NCBI RefSeq assembly: GCF_003033925.1
Contig: NZ_CP028365.1
Coordinates: 744,001-808,000, forward strand
Source of the DNA: Tannerella serpentiformis
GTDB taxonomy: Bacteria; Bacteroidota; Bacteroidia; Bacteroidales; Tannerellaceae
Reading direction: 5' to 3'
DNA length: 64,000 nt
Shown here in pieces: positions 24,483 to 32,590 of the stretch (position 1 is its first letter; each line of letters opens with the position of its first letter). Under the pieces are notes generated by a model. That model was not told the DNA's origin. It saw nothing but the letters and a program-made list of their open reading frames with translations, and made no database searches. A program made the translations under genes and the position numbers.

Positions 24483-25685
24483 ATGTTAGATATAGAACGT
24501 ATCAGGGAAGACTTTCCCATCCTGCGGCGTGAGGTCTACGACCGGCCGCTTGTTTATTTCGACAATGCCGCCACGACGCAGAAGCCGCGTTGCGTGGTGG
24601 AGAAGATCGAAGCAGCCTATTACAACGTCAACGCCAACATTCACCGCGGTGTGCATTTTCTCAGCCAGCAGGCTACGGAGGCGCATGAGGCCGCGCGTGA
24701 GACCGTGCGGGCGTTTCTGAATGCACCGTCGTCGGCAGAGATCATCTTCACGCGGGGCACAACGGAGGCGATCAACCTTGTGGCTTCGAGTTACGCACGC
24801 GCTTGCATGCAGCCGGGTGATGAGGTGATCGTCACGGCCATGGAGCATCACTCGAATATTGTGCCGTGGCAGTTGCAAGGCATGCGGCTACGAGTAATTC
24901 CCATCGATGAGCATGGCACGCTGGACCTGGAGGCGCTGCCGGGATTGTTCACCGACCGGACGCGTCTGGTGGCCGTCACACACATGTCGAACGTGTTAGG
25001 GACGGTCAATCCGGTGGCGGAGATCGCTCGCGTGGCACATGCGCACGGGGTGCCGATCCTTGTGGACGGTGCGCAGGCGGTGGCCCATCGCGCGGTCGAT
25101 GTGCAGGCGGCGGACGTGGACTTTTACGCCTTTTCGTCGCATAAGATCTACGGCCCGACGGGTATGGGCGTACTCTATGGCAAGGCCGAATGGCTCGACC
25201 GGATTCCGCCTTATCAGGGCGGCGGAGAGATGATTCGCAATGTGTCGTTTGAGAAGACAACCTACAACGAATTGCCTTACAAGTTTGAGGCTGGTACACC
25301 GGACTTCATCGGCAGTACGGCGTTAGCTACGGCGTTGGATTATGTGCAGCGCATCGGCCTTGATGCCATCGCTGAGCACGAGCACGAACTGCTCCGTTAC
25401 GCCACGGAGCGCCTTGGCGCCATCCCCGGCATGCGCTTCATCGGACAGGCGCCGGAGAAGGGCAGCGTGCTGTCGTTCCTCGTGGGTGACATTCACCCCT
25501 ACGATCTTGGCATGATCCTCGATCGTCTCGGCATCGCCATCCGCACGGGGCATCACTGTGCCGAACCGCTCATGCACCTGCTCGGCGTAGAAGGCACGGC
25601 GCGCGCCTCGTTCGCTTTATACAACACAAAGGCCGAGGTCAATGCGTTGGCTGAGGGCATCGAGCGGGCGCAGAAGATGTTTTAA
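24483..25685 (+). CDS. sufS: Cysteine desulfurase SufS
   Basis: The 400-residue PLP enzyme takes sulfur from cysteine for Fe-S cluster assembly. Group II (SufS) features are RPLVYFDNAATTQKP (about 20-34), NIHRGVHFLS, TRGTTEAINLVA, ITAMEHHSN-like VTAMEHHSNIVPW, the PLP-lysine segment FYAFSSHKIYGPTG (Lys near 220), and RTGHHCAEPLMH with the catalytic Cys near 358. Its partner SufE is encoded 1.1 kb downstream on the other strand. The rest of the suf operon is not in the window. Confidence 0.95.
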   Translation: MLDIERIREDFPILRREVYDRPLVYFDNAATTQKPRCVVEKIEAAYYNVNANIHRGVHFLSQQATEAHEAARETVRAFLNAPSSAEIIFTRGTTEAINLVASSYARACMQPGDEVIVTAMEHHSNIVPWQLQGMRLRVIPIDEHGTLDLEALPGLFTDRTRLVAVTHMSNVLGTVNPVAEIARVAHAHGVPILVDGAQAVAHRAVDVQAADVDFYAFSSHKIYGPTGMGVLYGKAEWLDRIPPYQGGGEMIRNVSFEKTTYNELPYKFEAGTPDFIGSTALATALDYVQRIGLDAIAEHEHELLRYATERLGAIPGMRFIGQAPEKGSVLSFLVGDIHPYDLGMILDRLGIAIRTGHHCAEPLMHLLGVEGTARASFALYNTKAEVNALAEGIERAQKMF

Positions 25686-25724
25686 TCGATAGTTATTCAC
25701 CCTTTAACCACTCATTAAACCCCT

Positions 25725-26039
25725 ATGATTCTTACGACAACCCCCTCACTGGAGGGGAAAAAGATTACGCATTACTATGGCGTCGTCAGTGGCGAAGCCA
25801 TCATCGGCGCCAACGTGTTTCGGGACTTTTTTGCCAGCATCACCGACTTTGTTGGCGGACGTTCGAACGCCTACGAGGCGGTGCTGCGCAAGGCCAAGGA
25901 CACGGCACTGAACGAGATGTCGCACCACGCGCAGTCGATGGGAGCGAACGCCGTGGTGGGCATCGATCTGGACTACGAGACGATCGGCAGTAGCATGCTC
26001 ATGGTGACGGCTTCAGGCACAGCCGTGATCGTGGAGTAA
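25725..26039 (+). CDS. YbjQ/UPF0145 family protein
   Basis: The 104-residue small protein of the YbjQ family is expected to form a pentameric ring. Motifs are [21 protein letters not shown] (in part), [20 protein letters not shown] and a C-terminal [14 protein letters not shown]. The length fits. A heavy-metal-binding role has been proposed for the family but is unproven. It lies between sufS and rnhB, all on the plus strand with short gaps. Confidence 0.9.
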   Translation: MILTTTPSLEGKKITHYYGVVSGEAIIGANVFRDFFASITDFVGGRSNAYEAVLRKAKDTALNEMSHHAQSMGANAVVGIDLDYETIGSSMLMVTASGTAVIVE

Positions 26040-26053
26040 AGGAGGGAGCGCCG

Positions 26054-26668
26054 ATGCTCCAACCGTTTTTGGAACCCGGCCGGACGGAAGCGGGCTGCGA
26101 TGAAGCAGGCCGTGGATGTCTGGCCGGACCTGTGTTTGCGGCCGCCGTTGTGTTGCCGCCGGACTTTCAGAATGAGGAGCTGAATGACAGCAAGCAGCTC
26201 ACAGAGCGTGCTCGCGAACGTTTGCGAACGGTCATCGAACGTGAGGCCGTGGCGTGGGCTATCGGGGTGGCGACGGCGGAGGAGATCGATCAGATGAACA
26301 TCCTGCGGGCATCGATCTTGGCCATGCATCGCGCCGTGGCTGGACTCTGTCTGCGGCCGGACTTCTTGCTCATCGACGGGAACCGTTTTGCGCCGTGTCC
26401 GGAAGGGATTCCGTACGCGACAATCGTGCATGGCGATGCGCGGATGATGAGTATTGCGGCTGCGTCGGTGCTGGCTAAGACACATCGCGACGAGATGATG
26501 GCGGCGCTTGATGCGGATTATCCCGCCTATGGTTGGGCGAAAAACAAGGGCTACCCCACGGCCGCTCACCGTGACGCGATCCGTCGGTTCGGCGTCACAC
26601 CGCACCACCGACGCTCTTTCGCGCTGTTGCCCGAAGCGACGCAGGGGGAGATTGTGTTTGGGGAGTGA
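26054..26668 (+). CDS. rnhB: Ribonuclease HII
   Basis: The 204-residue enzyme cuts RNA in RNA/DNA hybrids and removes single ribonucleotides from DNA. Motifs are [16 protein letters not shown] (about 15-30, with the first two acidic residues Asp16/Glu17), [22 protein letters not shown] (third Asp) and [12 protein letters not shown] (fourth Asp near 155), then [18 protein letters not shown]. It starts 14 bp after the YbjQ-type gene. Confidence 0.96.
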   Translation: MLQPFLEPGRTEAGCDEAGRGCLAGPVFAAAVVLPPDFQNEELNDSKQLTERARERLRTVIEREAVAWAIGVATAEEIDQMNILRASILAMHRAVAGLCLRPDFLLIDGNRFAPCPEGIPYATIVHGDARMMSIAAASVLAKTHRDEMMAALDADYPAYGWAKNKGYPTAAHRDAIRRFGVTPHHRRSFALLPEATQGEIVFGE

Positions 26669-26687
26669 TCCATAGCCCCACGAAAAA

Positions 26688-26735
26688 AATCCTTGCAAAG
26701 GTCTCCCGAGGTGGGAGTGTCCTCTGCAAGGATTT
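26688..26735. terminator. Bidirectional terminator between rnhB and sufE
   Basis: AAATCCTTGCA pairs with TGCAAGGATTT, and an inner hairpin CTCCC/GGGAG sits in the loop. It is flanked by A-runs on the left, so it can serve sufE on the minus strand and rnhB on the plus strand. Confidence 0.75.
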
Positions 26736-26766
26736 ACGTATAGCCCGAGGGTGGAAGGGGCGTTGG

Positions 26767-27195
26767 CTATTCCCCTTTCGCTTGGAAGGCTACGGCGTAC
26801 ATCTTCATCTGCTTGAGCATGGAGACGAGGCCGTTGGAGCGCGTCGGGGAGAGGTGCTCTTTGAGGCCGATGCGGTCGATGAAGTAGAGATCGGAGGCCG
26901 TGATCTCCGACGGGGTGTGGCCCGAAAGCACACGGATCAGTAGCGACACGATGCCTTTGACGATCACCGCATCGCTATCGCCGCGAAACGTGATCCGACC
27001 GTCGGTGCCCAAGTCGGCCGTCAGCCAGACGCGACTTTGGCAGCCCTCGATGAGGTTGTCCGACGTCTTGAAGCGCTCCTCGAGCGGCTCCAGCGCGTTG
27101 CCCATTTCGATCAGCAACGCGTATTTATCCATCCAATCGGTGAAGGTGGAGAACTCCTCGATCACCTCGTCTTGCAGTTCGTTTATCGTATTCAT
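26767..27195 (-). CDS. sufE: SufE family sulfur-acceptor protein
   Basis: The 142-residue protein accepts persulfide sulfur from SufS and stimulates it. The catalytic Cys is Cys52 in LIEGCQSRVW, the family's key motif. DGRITFRGDSDAVIVKGIVSLLIRVLSG follows, in two parts, as in SufE/CsdE. The end (GLVSMLKQMKMYAVAFQAKG) also fits. Its position near sufS on the opposite strand supports the pairing. Confidence 0.94.
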   Translation of the reverse strand: MNTINELQDEVIEEFSTFTDWMDKYALLIEMGNALEPLEERFKTSDNLIEGCQSRVWLTADLGTDGRITFRGDSDAVIVKGIVSLLIRVLSGHTPSEITASDLYFIDRIGLKEHLSPTRSNGLVSMLKQMKMYAVAFQAKGE

Positions 27196-27205
27196 ATAGG
27201 GGGGT

Positions 27206-27318
27206 ATGGGTAGTTAGGGGGTAGTCAAAGGGTAGTTATGAGTAGTTAGGGGGTAGTCAAAGGGTAGTTAGGGGGTAGTCAAAGGGTTGTTAGAGGGTAG
27301 TCAAAGGGTTGTTATGGG
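27206..27318. repeat. G-rich tandem direct repeats
   Basis: A short array of GGGTAGTTA / GGGGTAGTCAAAG / GGGTTGTTA units fills the gap between the glutaminyl cyclase stop and the sufE start. GTAGTC recurs at 27221, 27253, 27275 and 27298, so spacing is 22, 23 or 32 bp. It has no dyad core, unlike the other arrays here. Confidence 0.7.
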
Positions 27319-27328
27319 ATAGGACTTT

Positions 27329-28354
27329 CTACGATCCTTTGATGACGTAGAGGACGGTTTGGCCGACGGCGCGGAGTGTGGCGCGGTCGATGTTGTCCAT
27401 CGTGTCGTTGCCCGTGTGCCAATATGCGCCGAAGCCTGTGGAGCGGTCGGGGGCGTAGTTGACGATGTCGAGGCAGGGGATGCGCAGGCCGCGGATGACG
27501 TAGACGTGGTCGTCGACCAGGTTGCCACCGGGGGCGTTGACGAAGTAGCGTCCGAAGCCGAGGTCGCGGGCGGCCGACCAGACGCGGTCGACGTAGGCTG
27601 CGGCGTAGCGGTCGGAGGTCTGCTCGCGGTAGAAGACGGCGTCGCGCGAGCCGACCATGTCGAGCAGGATGCCGTATTCGGCCGTATAGCCCGCCGTGTG
27701 CGGGTAGCGCGCCCAATGTTGCGAGCCGAGGCACCAGGTGGTCTCACTCTGCGGGTCGTTCGAGGCGGGATCGAAGGCCGGTGTACCGCCATCCTCGGCG
27801 TCGAAGAAGACGATGTCTATGCCCACGTCCGCAGGTAGTCCCGAGACGTTGAGCTGGCGAGCGATCTCCAGTAAGACGCCCACGCCGCTGGCCCCGTCGT
27901 CGGCCCCGTCGATGGGTGTGCGCTGGCGACCCGCGTCCGGGTCACGGTCGGCGAAGGGGCGCGAGTCCCAGTGCGCGCAAAGCAGGATGCGCCGTGTGCG
28001 ATCGGGGGCCAGTGCGCCGATGATGTTCTTGGCCGTGAGGCGACGGCCGTCGTAGGTGGTGACCTCCGCCTCCTGCACGGTGACGGTAGCGCCGTGGCGC
28101 CGCAGCTCGTCGGCCAGATAGGTGGCGCAGGCACGATGCGCCTCCGTGCCAGGCACGCGTGGCCCAAAGTCCACCTGTCGGGCTACGTAAGCCAGAGCAC
28201 TGTCGGCGTCGAAGTCGGGCGCCGTAGCCGTCGCCCCGGTGGGAGCCGCCGCTTCGCCCTGCGTCGCCGGCTCGACCTTTCGTCCGCAAGCGGTGGCCAG
28301 GAGTAGGCCGACGGTCGCGGGGATGATCCATTTAGTCATCAATTTCAAGTTCAT
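27329..28354 (-). CDS. Type II glutaminyl-peptide cyclotransferase lipoprotein (M28 fold)
   Basis: The product has 341 residues from MNLKLMTKW. The lipobox is ATAC (Cys23), so it is probably anchored in the envelope. The M28-type zinc site is visible: AHWDSRPFAD (His/Asp), IDGADDGASGVGVLLEIAR (Asp) and FFDAEDGG (Glu). The overall sequence resembles the periodontal-pathogen glutaminyl cyclases of Porphyromonas and Tannerella, which make N-terminal pyroglutamate on exported proteins after the signal peptide is cut. I infer the same role here. A plain M28 aminopeptidase is the alternative. A TACTTTTG box (minus, 28382-28389) supports this start over the longer one at 28384. Confidence 0.85.
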   Translation of the reverse strand: MNLKLMTKWIIPATVGLLLATACGRKVEPATQGEAAAPTGATATAPDFDADSALAYVARQVDFGPRVPGTEAHRACATYLADELRRHGATVTVQEAEVTTYDGRRLTAKNIIGALAPDRTRRILLCAHWDSRPFADRDPDAGRQRTPIDGADDGASGVGVLLEIARQLNVSGLPADVGIDIVFFDAEDGGTPAFDPASNDPQSETTWCLGSQHWARYPHTAGYTAEYGILLDMVGSRDAVFYREQTSDRYAAAYVDRVWSAARDLGFGRYFVNAPGGNLVDDHVYVIRGLRIPCLDIVNYAPDRSTGFGAYWHTGNDTMDNIDRATLRAVGQTVLYVIKGS

Positions 28355-28381
28355 GTTACGTTCGTTTGTTAGAAGCGGCGG

Positions 28382-28389
28382 CAAAAGTA
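28382..28389 (-). promoter_or_regulatory. -7 box of the glutaminyl cyclase gene
   Basis: TACTTTTG on the minus strand, 27 bp upstream of the ATG at 28354. No -33 TTG is clear. Confidence 0.55.
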
Positions 28390-28442
28390 GGGGCCTGAGG
28401 AGGGAAAATCGAAAAATGAAAAACGAAAAACGGGGCCGCGGC

Positions 28443-28450
28443 TATCTTTG
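28443..28450 (+). promoter_or_regulatory. -7 box of the HEPN gene pair
   Basis: TATCTTTG lies 27 bp upstream of ATG 28478 and overlaps the longer in-frame start at 28448, which is therefore unlikely. Confidence 0.6.
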
Positions 28451-28477
28451 CGCCCACACGAAAGGCAACAGGAGCAG

Positions 28478-28894
28478 ATGAAGACGAAAGCCATCCATAA
28501 CATAAAAGCCGCCGAGGCGCTGATCGACAAAGCGGAAGAAGGCTATTACACGGCCAGCATACACCATGTCTATTACGCCGTGTTCCAATACATGAAGTAC
28601 GAGCTGGCGCACACCGACATGGAGCCGCTCTCCTACGAGGAGCAGACGGTGAAAGCGAAGGAGTACCGGATGGGGTCGCACGACTTTATTATCAAGGAGA
28701 TCAGGCGGCGAATCGGCCGTTTGGCCAATCTGGATACGGCGAAAGATTTTGCTCGCGATGTGCGTGAATTGAAGGGCGACCGGATCGATGCCGATTACCG
28801 CTCGCGGCAGTTCACACTGGAAGAGAGCCTGGCCTGCAAACGCCTGGCGGAGGAATTGATTACTAAACTCAAAACGTATTTTGGTGACCTATGA
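28478..28894 (+). CDS. HEPN-domain protein
   Basis: The product has 138 residues from MKTKAIHNIKAAEALIDKAE. The all-helical sequence with YYTASIHHVYYAVFQYMKYEL and a later DADYRSRQFTLEESLACKRLAEELI looks like a HEPN domain. In that family a helix near the N-terminus packs on a later R-x-x-A-D-Y-type helix. HEPN proteins are often toxin RNases or partners of nucleotidyltransferases. The canonical RxxxxH catalytic motif is not clear here (RSRQF instead), so it may be a non-catalytic type. The next gene overlaps it by 4 bp, which suggests a two-gene module. Confidence 0.8.
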   Translation: MKTKAIHNIKAAEALIDKAEEGYYTASIHHVYYAVFQYMKYELAHTDMEPLSYEEQTVKAKEYRMGSHDFIIKEIRRRIGRLANLDTAKDFARDVRELKGDRIDADYRSRQFTLEESLACKRLAEELITKLKTYFGDL

Positions 28895-29244
28895 AAGATC
28901 TTGAAGTAGAACGGATCCTGCGGCAATATGCCGAGGACTTGGTCAGCCGCTACACCTGGCTGACGATCCGGTTTGAATACAGCGAAAAGCGAAGCGTATA
29001 CCTCGTTTCCTACTCACCCAAATGTCTGATTTCGGGCAACGATACGCTCATCAACGAGATGATGGATTTCGAAGACCGGATGAATGACGTCTATGGCGAC
29101 GATGCGCCGCTGTTTTGCGAAGATGAGCGGCTCTTCAAGCTCTCGCCCGAGGCAGAGGTGGTCCGCCATCATGCGCCCGAGCGAGCCGTGCGACACGTGT
29201 CGCCGCGCAAGAAGCGCTCCGTGGCCGAACCCGCAGTCGTGTAA
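28891..29244 (+). CDS. Hypothetical partner of the HEPN protein
   Basis: The 117-residue protein overlaps the HEPN gene (ATGA). The N-terminal 85 residues form an alpha/beta pattern (EVERILRQYAEDLVSRY, then WLTIRFEYSEKRSVYLVSYS), and the C-terminus is basic (SPRKKRSVAEPAVV). It lacks a nucleotidyltransferase GSxxxGxxxxxSDxD motif. I do not recognise it. The arrangement resembles a toxin-antitoxin or HEPN-regulator pair. Array 3 begins 13 bp after its stop. Confidence 0.7.
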   Translation: MKDLEVERILRQYAEDLVSRYTWLTIRFEYSEKRSVYLVSYSPKCLISGNDTLINEMMDFEDRMNDVYGDDAPLFCEDERLFKLSPEAEVVRHHAPERAVRHVSPRKKRSVAEPAVV

Positions 29245-29256
29245 AAAGTGGCCGCC

Positions 29257-29523
29257 GGCGACAGTGTCGCCGAGGCTATCATGGTCTATGGTAATGCCGG
29301 CGACAGTGTCGCCGGGGCTATCATGGCCTGTGGTAATGCCGGCGACAGTGTCGCCGGGGCTATCATGGTCTGTGGTAATGCCGGCGACAGTGTCGCCGGG
29401 GCTATCATGGTCTGTGGTAATGCTGGCGACAGTGTCGCCGAGGCTATCATGGTCTATGGTAATGCCGGCGACAGTGTCGCCGGGGCTATCATGGCCTATG
29501 GTCATGCTGGCGACAGTGTCGCC
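29257..29523. repeat. Palindrome array 3: seven units, exact 42-bp period
   Basis: The core GGCGACAGTGTCGCC (7-bp arms around one base) occurs at 29257, 29299, 29341, 29383, 29425, 29467 and 29509. The 27-bp linker is conserved (GGGGCTATCATGGTC type). It is the same repeat family as array 5 at 49.4 kb, which carries it in the opposite orientation. An open plus frame with a 14-residue repeat is probably an artefact of the period. Confidence 0.9.
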
Positions 29524-29591
29524 GGCGATATGCAACAAGTAAACTCAATGTTTTATCACACAATACACTCATTAAATTAAGATCAAACCAC

Positions 29592-30545
29592 ATGAAAAAG
29601 GAATTTAAGGCTTTGCCTAAGATCGTTAGAATCAGCGGAAATGGATCGCACTTCAGTGCCCCCCGCCACGCTAAGTTTCACCGCCGGATATACGACATCA
29701 TCAAGGCTGTGGACAAAACGAAACTCAAGTTCCCCGCAGGATTGCTGGAGGAGTATGACGCTCGCTCGGACGCCGAGGTGGAGGCCAACAAGCAGTCCAC
29801 CATGTCGGCCAACACGGCCCTGATGCTGGAGAAAGACGAAAAGCGTGACCAGCTTTTGATCTACATCTTCGGCAAGGTGCGCAACGAGCTGCGCTCGCCC
29901 GTCGATGCGACCTCCGCGGCAGCCCACCGCATTTGGGCGGCCCTCGGTACGTATAAAGACATACGCACGGAGTCGTTCGACGAGGAGACGCTGCATATTG
30001 ATGGCATGCTGAAGGACATCGTGCCCATCGCGGCCGACATCACCACCCTCGGACTCACCTCAGAGTTCGCCAGCCTCAAGACGCTGAACGACGAGTATGA
30101 ATCCCTCAGCGCGCAACGTGAACACACGACGGCCGTCACCAAAGGCCCGAGCTCCAAGGAGATCCGACCGCTGACGGACGCTGCCTATGAGGTGATCTGC
30201 CAGTACATCCAGTCGGCCTACCTCAACGCCACCAGCGACGAGGATCGGACGATGCTCGAGGAGTTGGTCGCAGAGATGAACCGTACCGTGGTCAAGTTCC
30301 GCACCTCGCAGCGCGAAGAAGCCGCTCAGAAGCGTGTCGCCAAGCAGCCCAAGGATCCGAAGCCGAAAGACCCGAAGCAACCCAAGGATCCCAAGCAGCC
30401 GAAGGACCCCAAGGATCCGAAACCCGACAAGCCGAAGCCCGACGATAAGCCGGACATCAAGCTCCCGGAGGAGGGCCCCAAAAAGCCCGATCCCAAGAAG
30501 CCCGAAGAGGGCGGCGGGCCGGACATCCACCTGCCGGAGGAATAG
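29592..30545 (+). CDS. DUF6261-like hypothetical protein with Lys/Pro/Asp tail
   Basis: The product has 317 residues. The first about 240 are helical and resemble the protein at 19427-20185 in size and style. A low-complexity tail of KDPKQPKDPK-type repeats follows, then PDIKLPEEG and a final PDIHLPEE. No signal peptide is seen. The shared PDIxLPE tail ties it to the other DUF6261-like protein; the function of either is unknown. It follows array 3 and ends in a strong terminator. Confidence 0.75.
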   Translation: MKKEFKALPKIVRISGNGSHFSAPRHAKFHRRIYDIIKAVDKTKLKFPAGLLEEYDARSDAEVEANKQSTMSANTALMLEKDEKRDQLLIYIFGKVRNELRSPVDATSAAAHRIWAALGTYKDIRTESFDEETLHIDGMLKDIVPIAADITTLGLTSEFASLKTLNDEYESLSAQREHTTAVTKGPSSKEIRPLTDAAYEVICQYIQSAYLNATSDEDRTMLEELVAEMNRTVVKFRTSQREEAAQKRVAKQPKDPKPKDPKQPKDPKQPKDPKDPKPDKPKPDDKPDIKLPEEGPKKPDPKKPEEGGGPDIHLPEE

Positions 30546-30621
30546 CGCACCCGGTCCACTTCGCCAGCGGCCGTAGCCGCGAGTGAGGCCACCAGCGAAT
30601 CCTCGCATGAAGCATTCGAAG

Positions 30622-30655
30622 GGCATCCCCAAACCGATGTGGGATGCCCTTTTTA
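30622..30655 (+). terminator. Terminator after the DUF6261-like gene
   Basis: GGGCATCCC pairs with GGGATGCCC across an 11-nt loop, then TTTTT. Confidence 0.85.
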
Positions 30656-30801
30656 CAGTCGCCCGAAGGTGTCGCCCGTGCCCCCCTACCTCGATGCTTT
30701 TGAGGGCTATGGAGGTTGACTATGAGCCCCTCAGCCACCTGTTTCGCACTTACGATCTGTGAGAAAATGCGGGGTGAGGGTGCATTTTTTTCACCTCATG
30801 C

Positions 30802-30831
30802 TTGCATTAGATTCAAGGAACGCTAATTTTG
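30802..30831 (+). promoter_or_regulatory. Promoter of the barrel-lut region
   Basis: TTG at 30802-30804 and TAATTTTG at 30824-30831 are 19 bp apart, matching the Bacteroidetes consensus. The leader to the barrel gene would be about 285 nt and contains the two palindromes at 30926-31008. Confidence 0.65.
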
Positions 30832-30925
30832 GGGGCAAAATCGAAGGGAATGTTATTCGGTCTACACAATTCACAACCGCATCCAAACCACCATGTCGGA
30901 CGCCTTTTCGCCGGCTGGTGCACCT

Positions 30926-31008
30926 TACCTATCCTTAATAGGTGTACACGATGCAACTCGGTGTCCGCTCCCGCCGCAGCTCATCGCGTACCTATTATAA
31001 TAGGTGTA
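30926..31008 (+). promoter_or_regulatory. Two ACCTAT...ATAGGTGTACAC palindromes in the leader
   Basis: One site reads ACCTATCCTTAATAGGTG followed by TACAC. The other is a perfect 16-bp dyad ACCTATTATAATAGGT, also followed by GTACAC. Both lie between the promoter and the barrel gene. They look like repeated operator sites for a dyad-binding regulator of the lactate genes; that role is inferred. Confidence 0.55.
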
Positions 31009-31124
31009 CACCCGGCCCACGGAAACACATCCCACACCCCCCAAACTTGTGCAGCCGAATCGCTCCCACGGTTTACCGAATCAAAAAGAGAAACAGCATC
31101 CACCAACCTGAAAACCGAAAGAAA

Positions 31125-32420
31125 ATGAAGAAGTTTATCCTTACCCTGGGTATCCTGCTGGGTCTGTACAGTACGACCACAGCACAAACGGAAGAGCCGG
31201 AGCAGAAGCCCTTCCGCATCACTTTCTCCGAACGCGCACGAATGACCTCCGTCGGTGAAGCCGCCACGCTGGATCACAATGCGCCCGTAACCACCTTCAC
31301 CCGGTGGCGCACCTATCTCGGCGCCTACTACAACCCCAGCAAACACTTCGAGTTTAGAGCCGAGCTGGGCAATGAGGCCCGTATCTACCTCACCCCCCCG
31401 ACAGCTAAGACGGCCTTCAACGAGATCTTCTTTAATCAACTCTATGTGGATTGGAAAGACATCGCCGACCTGCCGATCGACCTCCGCGTGGGACGACAGA
31501 ATATCATGTTTGACGAAGGCTTTGTCATGGTAGACGGTAACCCCCTCGTAGGCTCCCGGTCAGACTATTTCAACGCCGCTAAGGCCACCTTCCGCTTCAA
31601 CGAGAACAACAACCTCTCCGCCGTCTTCGTCTACAACCCCCATCGCGACAAGCTCCTGCCCGTCTTCAACGAGGGCGACCACTATCAGCCCCTCGAGGAG
31701 CAAACCAACAACGGTGCCGCCCTTTACTACAAGGGACACCTGAACCCCGTAGACCTCTCGGCCTACTATTTCTACAAGAATTACTTCAAGAACGCTACCG
31801 CCCCCGATGCCGAGACGCACGTCGTAGGTGCTCGCGCCAATGTGGCTTTACCGGGCAACGACTTCCACTTCATCAGTGAGTTCGCCTATCAGTTCGGTAA
31901 GGTGGGCAACAACGATCGGCGCTCCTGGGGCGGCTACTCCCGGTTGGAGTACAACATCGGGCGCTATCTCTACGTCCTCGATCAGCTCTCCATCGGCGGC
32001 ATCTATCTCAGTGGCGACGACCCCTCGACTCCCACCGTCGAAGGCTTCGACCCGATGTGGAACCGCTGGACACCCTGGGGCGAAAGCTACGTCTACACCC
32101 TGGGCGCAGAGACGGGCAAGATCAGCTACTGGTCTAACATCGGCTCCATCAACGCCGGATTCAAGGCCACCCTCGCCCCCAACGTGCACCTTAATGCCAA
32201 CTACATGCACCTCATGGCCATGCAGCTGCACCCCGGATCCGCCTTCACCTCTGGCGGAGGCAAGACGCGCGGCGACCTCTACTACGCCCGCATCTCCTAC
32301 CAGATCAATCCGCACTGGTCGGGCCACCTGCACTTTGAGCACTTTAACCCCGGCAACTACTATTTCAAGGGTGCCGACAACTTCAACTGGGTGCGCTTCG
32401 AGCTGATGTATAAACTGTAA
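31125..32420 (+). CDS. Outer-membrane beta-barrel (alginate-export/porin-like)
   Basis: The product has 431 residues from MKKFILTLGILLGLYSTTTAQ, a signal peptide cut near 20. The rest is an amphipathic barrel typical of alginate-export or OprB-like porins, with FTRWRTYLGAYYNPSKHFEF, RVGRQNIMFDEGFVMVDGNP (a family hallmark near 125-145) and a terminal aromatic FELMYKL. I infer a passive channel in the outer membrane. Because it is directly upstream of lutABC and the lactate permease, lactate is the likely cargo, but this is context only. Confidence 0.82.
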   Translation: MKKFILTLGILLGLYSTTTAQTEEPEQKPFRITFSERARMTSVGEAATLDHNAPVTTFTRWRTYLGAYYNPSKHFEFRAELGNEARIYLTPPTAKTAFNEIFFNQLYVDWKDIADLPIDLRVGRQNIMFDEGFVMVDGNPLVGSRSDYFNAAKATFRFNENNNLSAVFVYNPHRDKLLPVFNEGDHYQPLEEQTNNGAALYYKGHLNPVDLSAYYFYKNYFKNATAPDAETHVVGARANVALPGNDFHFISEFAYQFGKVGNNDRRSWGGYSRLEYNIGRYLYVLDQLSIGGIYLSGDDPSTPTVEGFDPMWNRWTPWGESYVYTLGAETGKISYWSNIGSINAGFKATLAPNVHLNANYMHLMAMQLHPGSAFTSGGGKTRGDLYYARISYQINPHWSGHLHFEHFNPGNYYFKGADNFNWVRFELMYKL

Positions 32421-32432
32421 TATGAACGAATC

Positions 32433-32525
32433 AGAGAGTCAAAGAGGATAGTCGGGAGGGGCGGGCGATGATAGCCCTTGCCTTACTCCCTCCCCCCTTC
32501 CCCCCCGACTATTCGCTGACTCTCT
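32433..32525 (+). other. Intercistronic long hairpin between barrel gene and lutA
   Basis: AGAGAGTCA pairs with TGACTCTCT, and inside it ATAGTCGGG pairs with CCCGACTAT. There is no T-run, so it may process or stabilise the mRNA or attenuate expression rather than terminate it cleanly. Confidence 0.5.
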
Positions 32526-32590
32526 CCCCTCTATCGAACCTATTAAAGCGAGAATATTCAATTGTTATTTGACACTAAACTTATGTGGTT

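Noticed and set aside
29248-29580. Open frame with 14-residue repeats (GDSVAGAIM) across array 3, and similar frames over arrays 1, 5, 9 and 10
   Set aside because: A 42-bp period is a multiple of three, so any stop-free unit gives a long repeated frame. No good start, signal or family match, and the DNA palindrome explains the conservation better.
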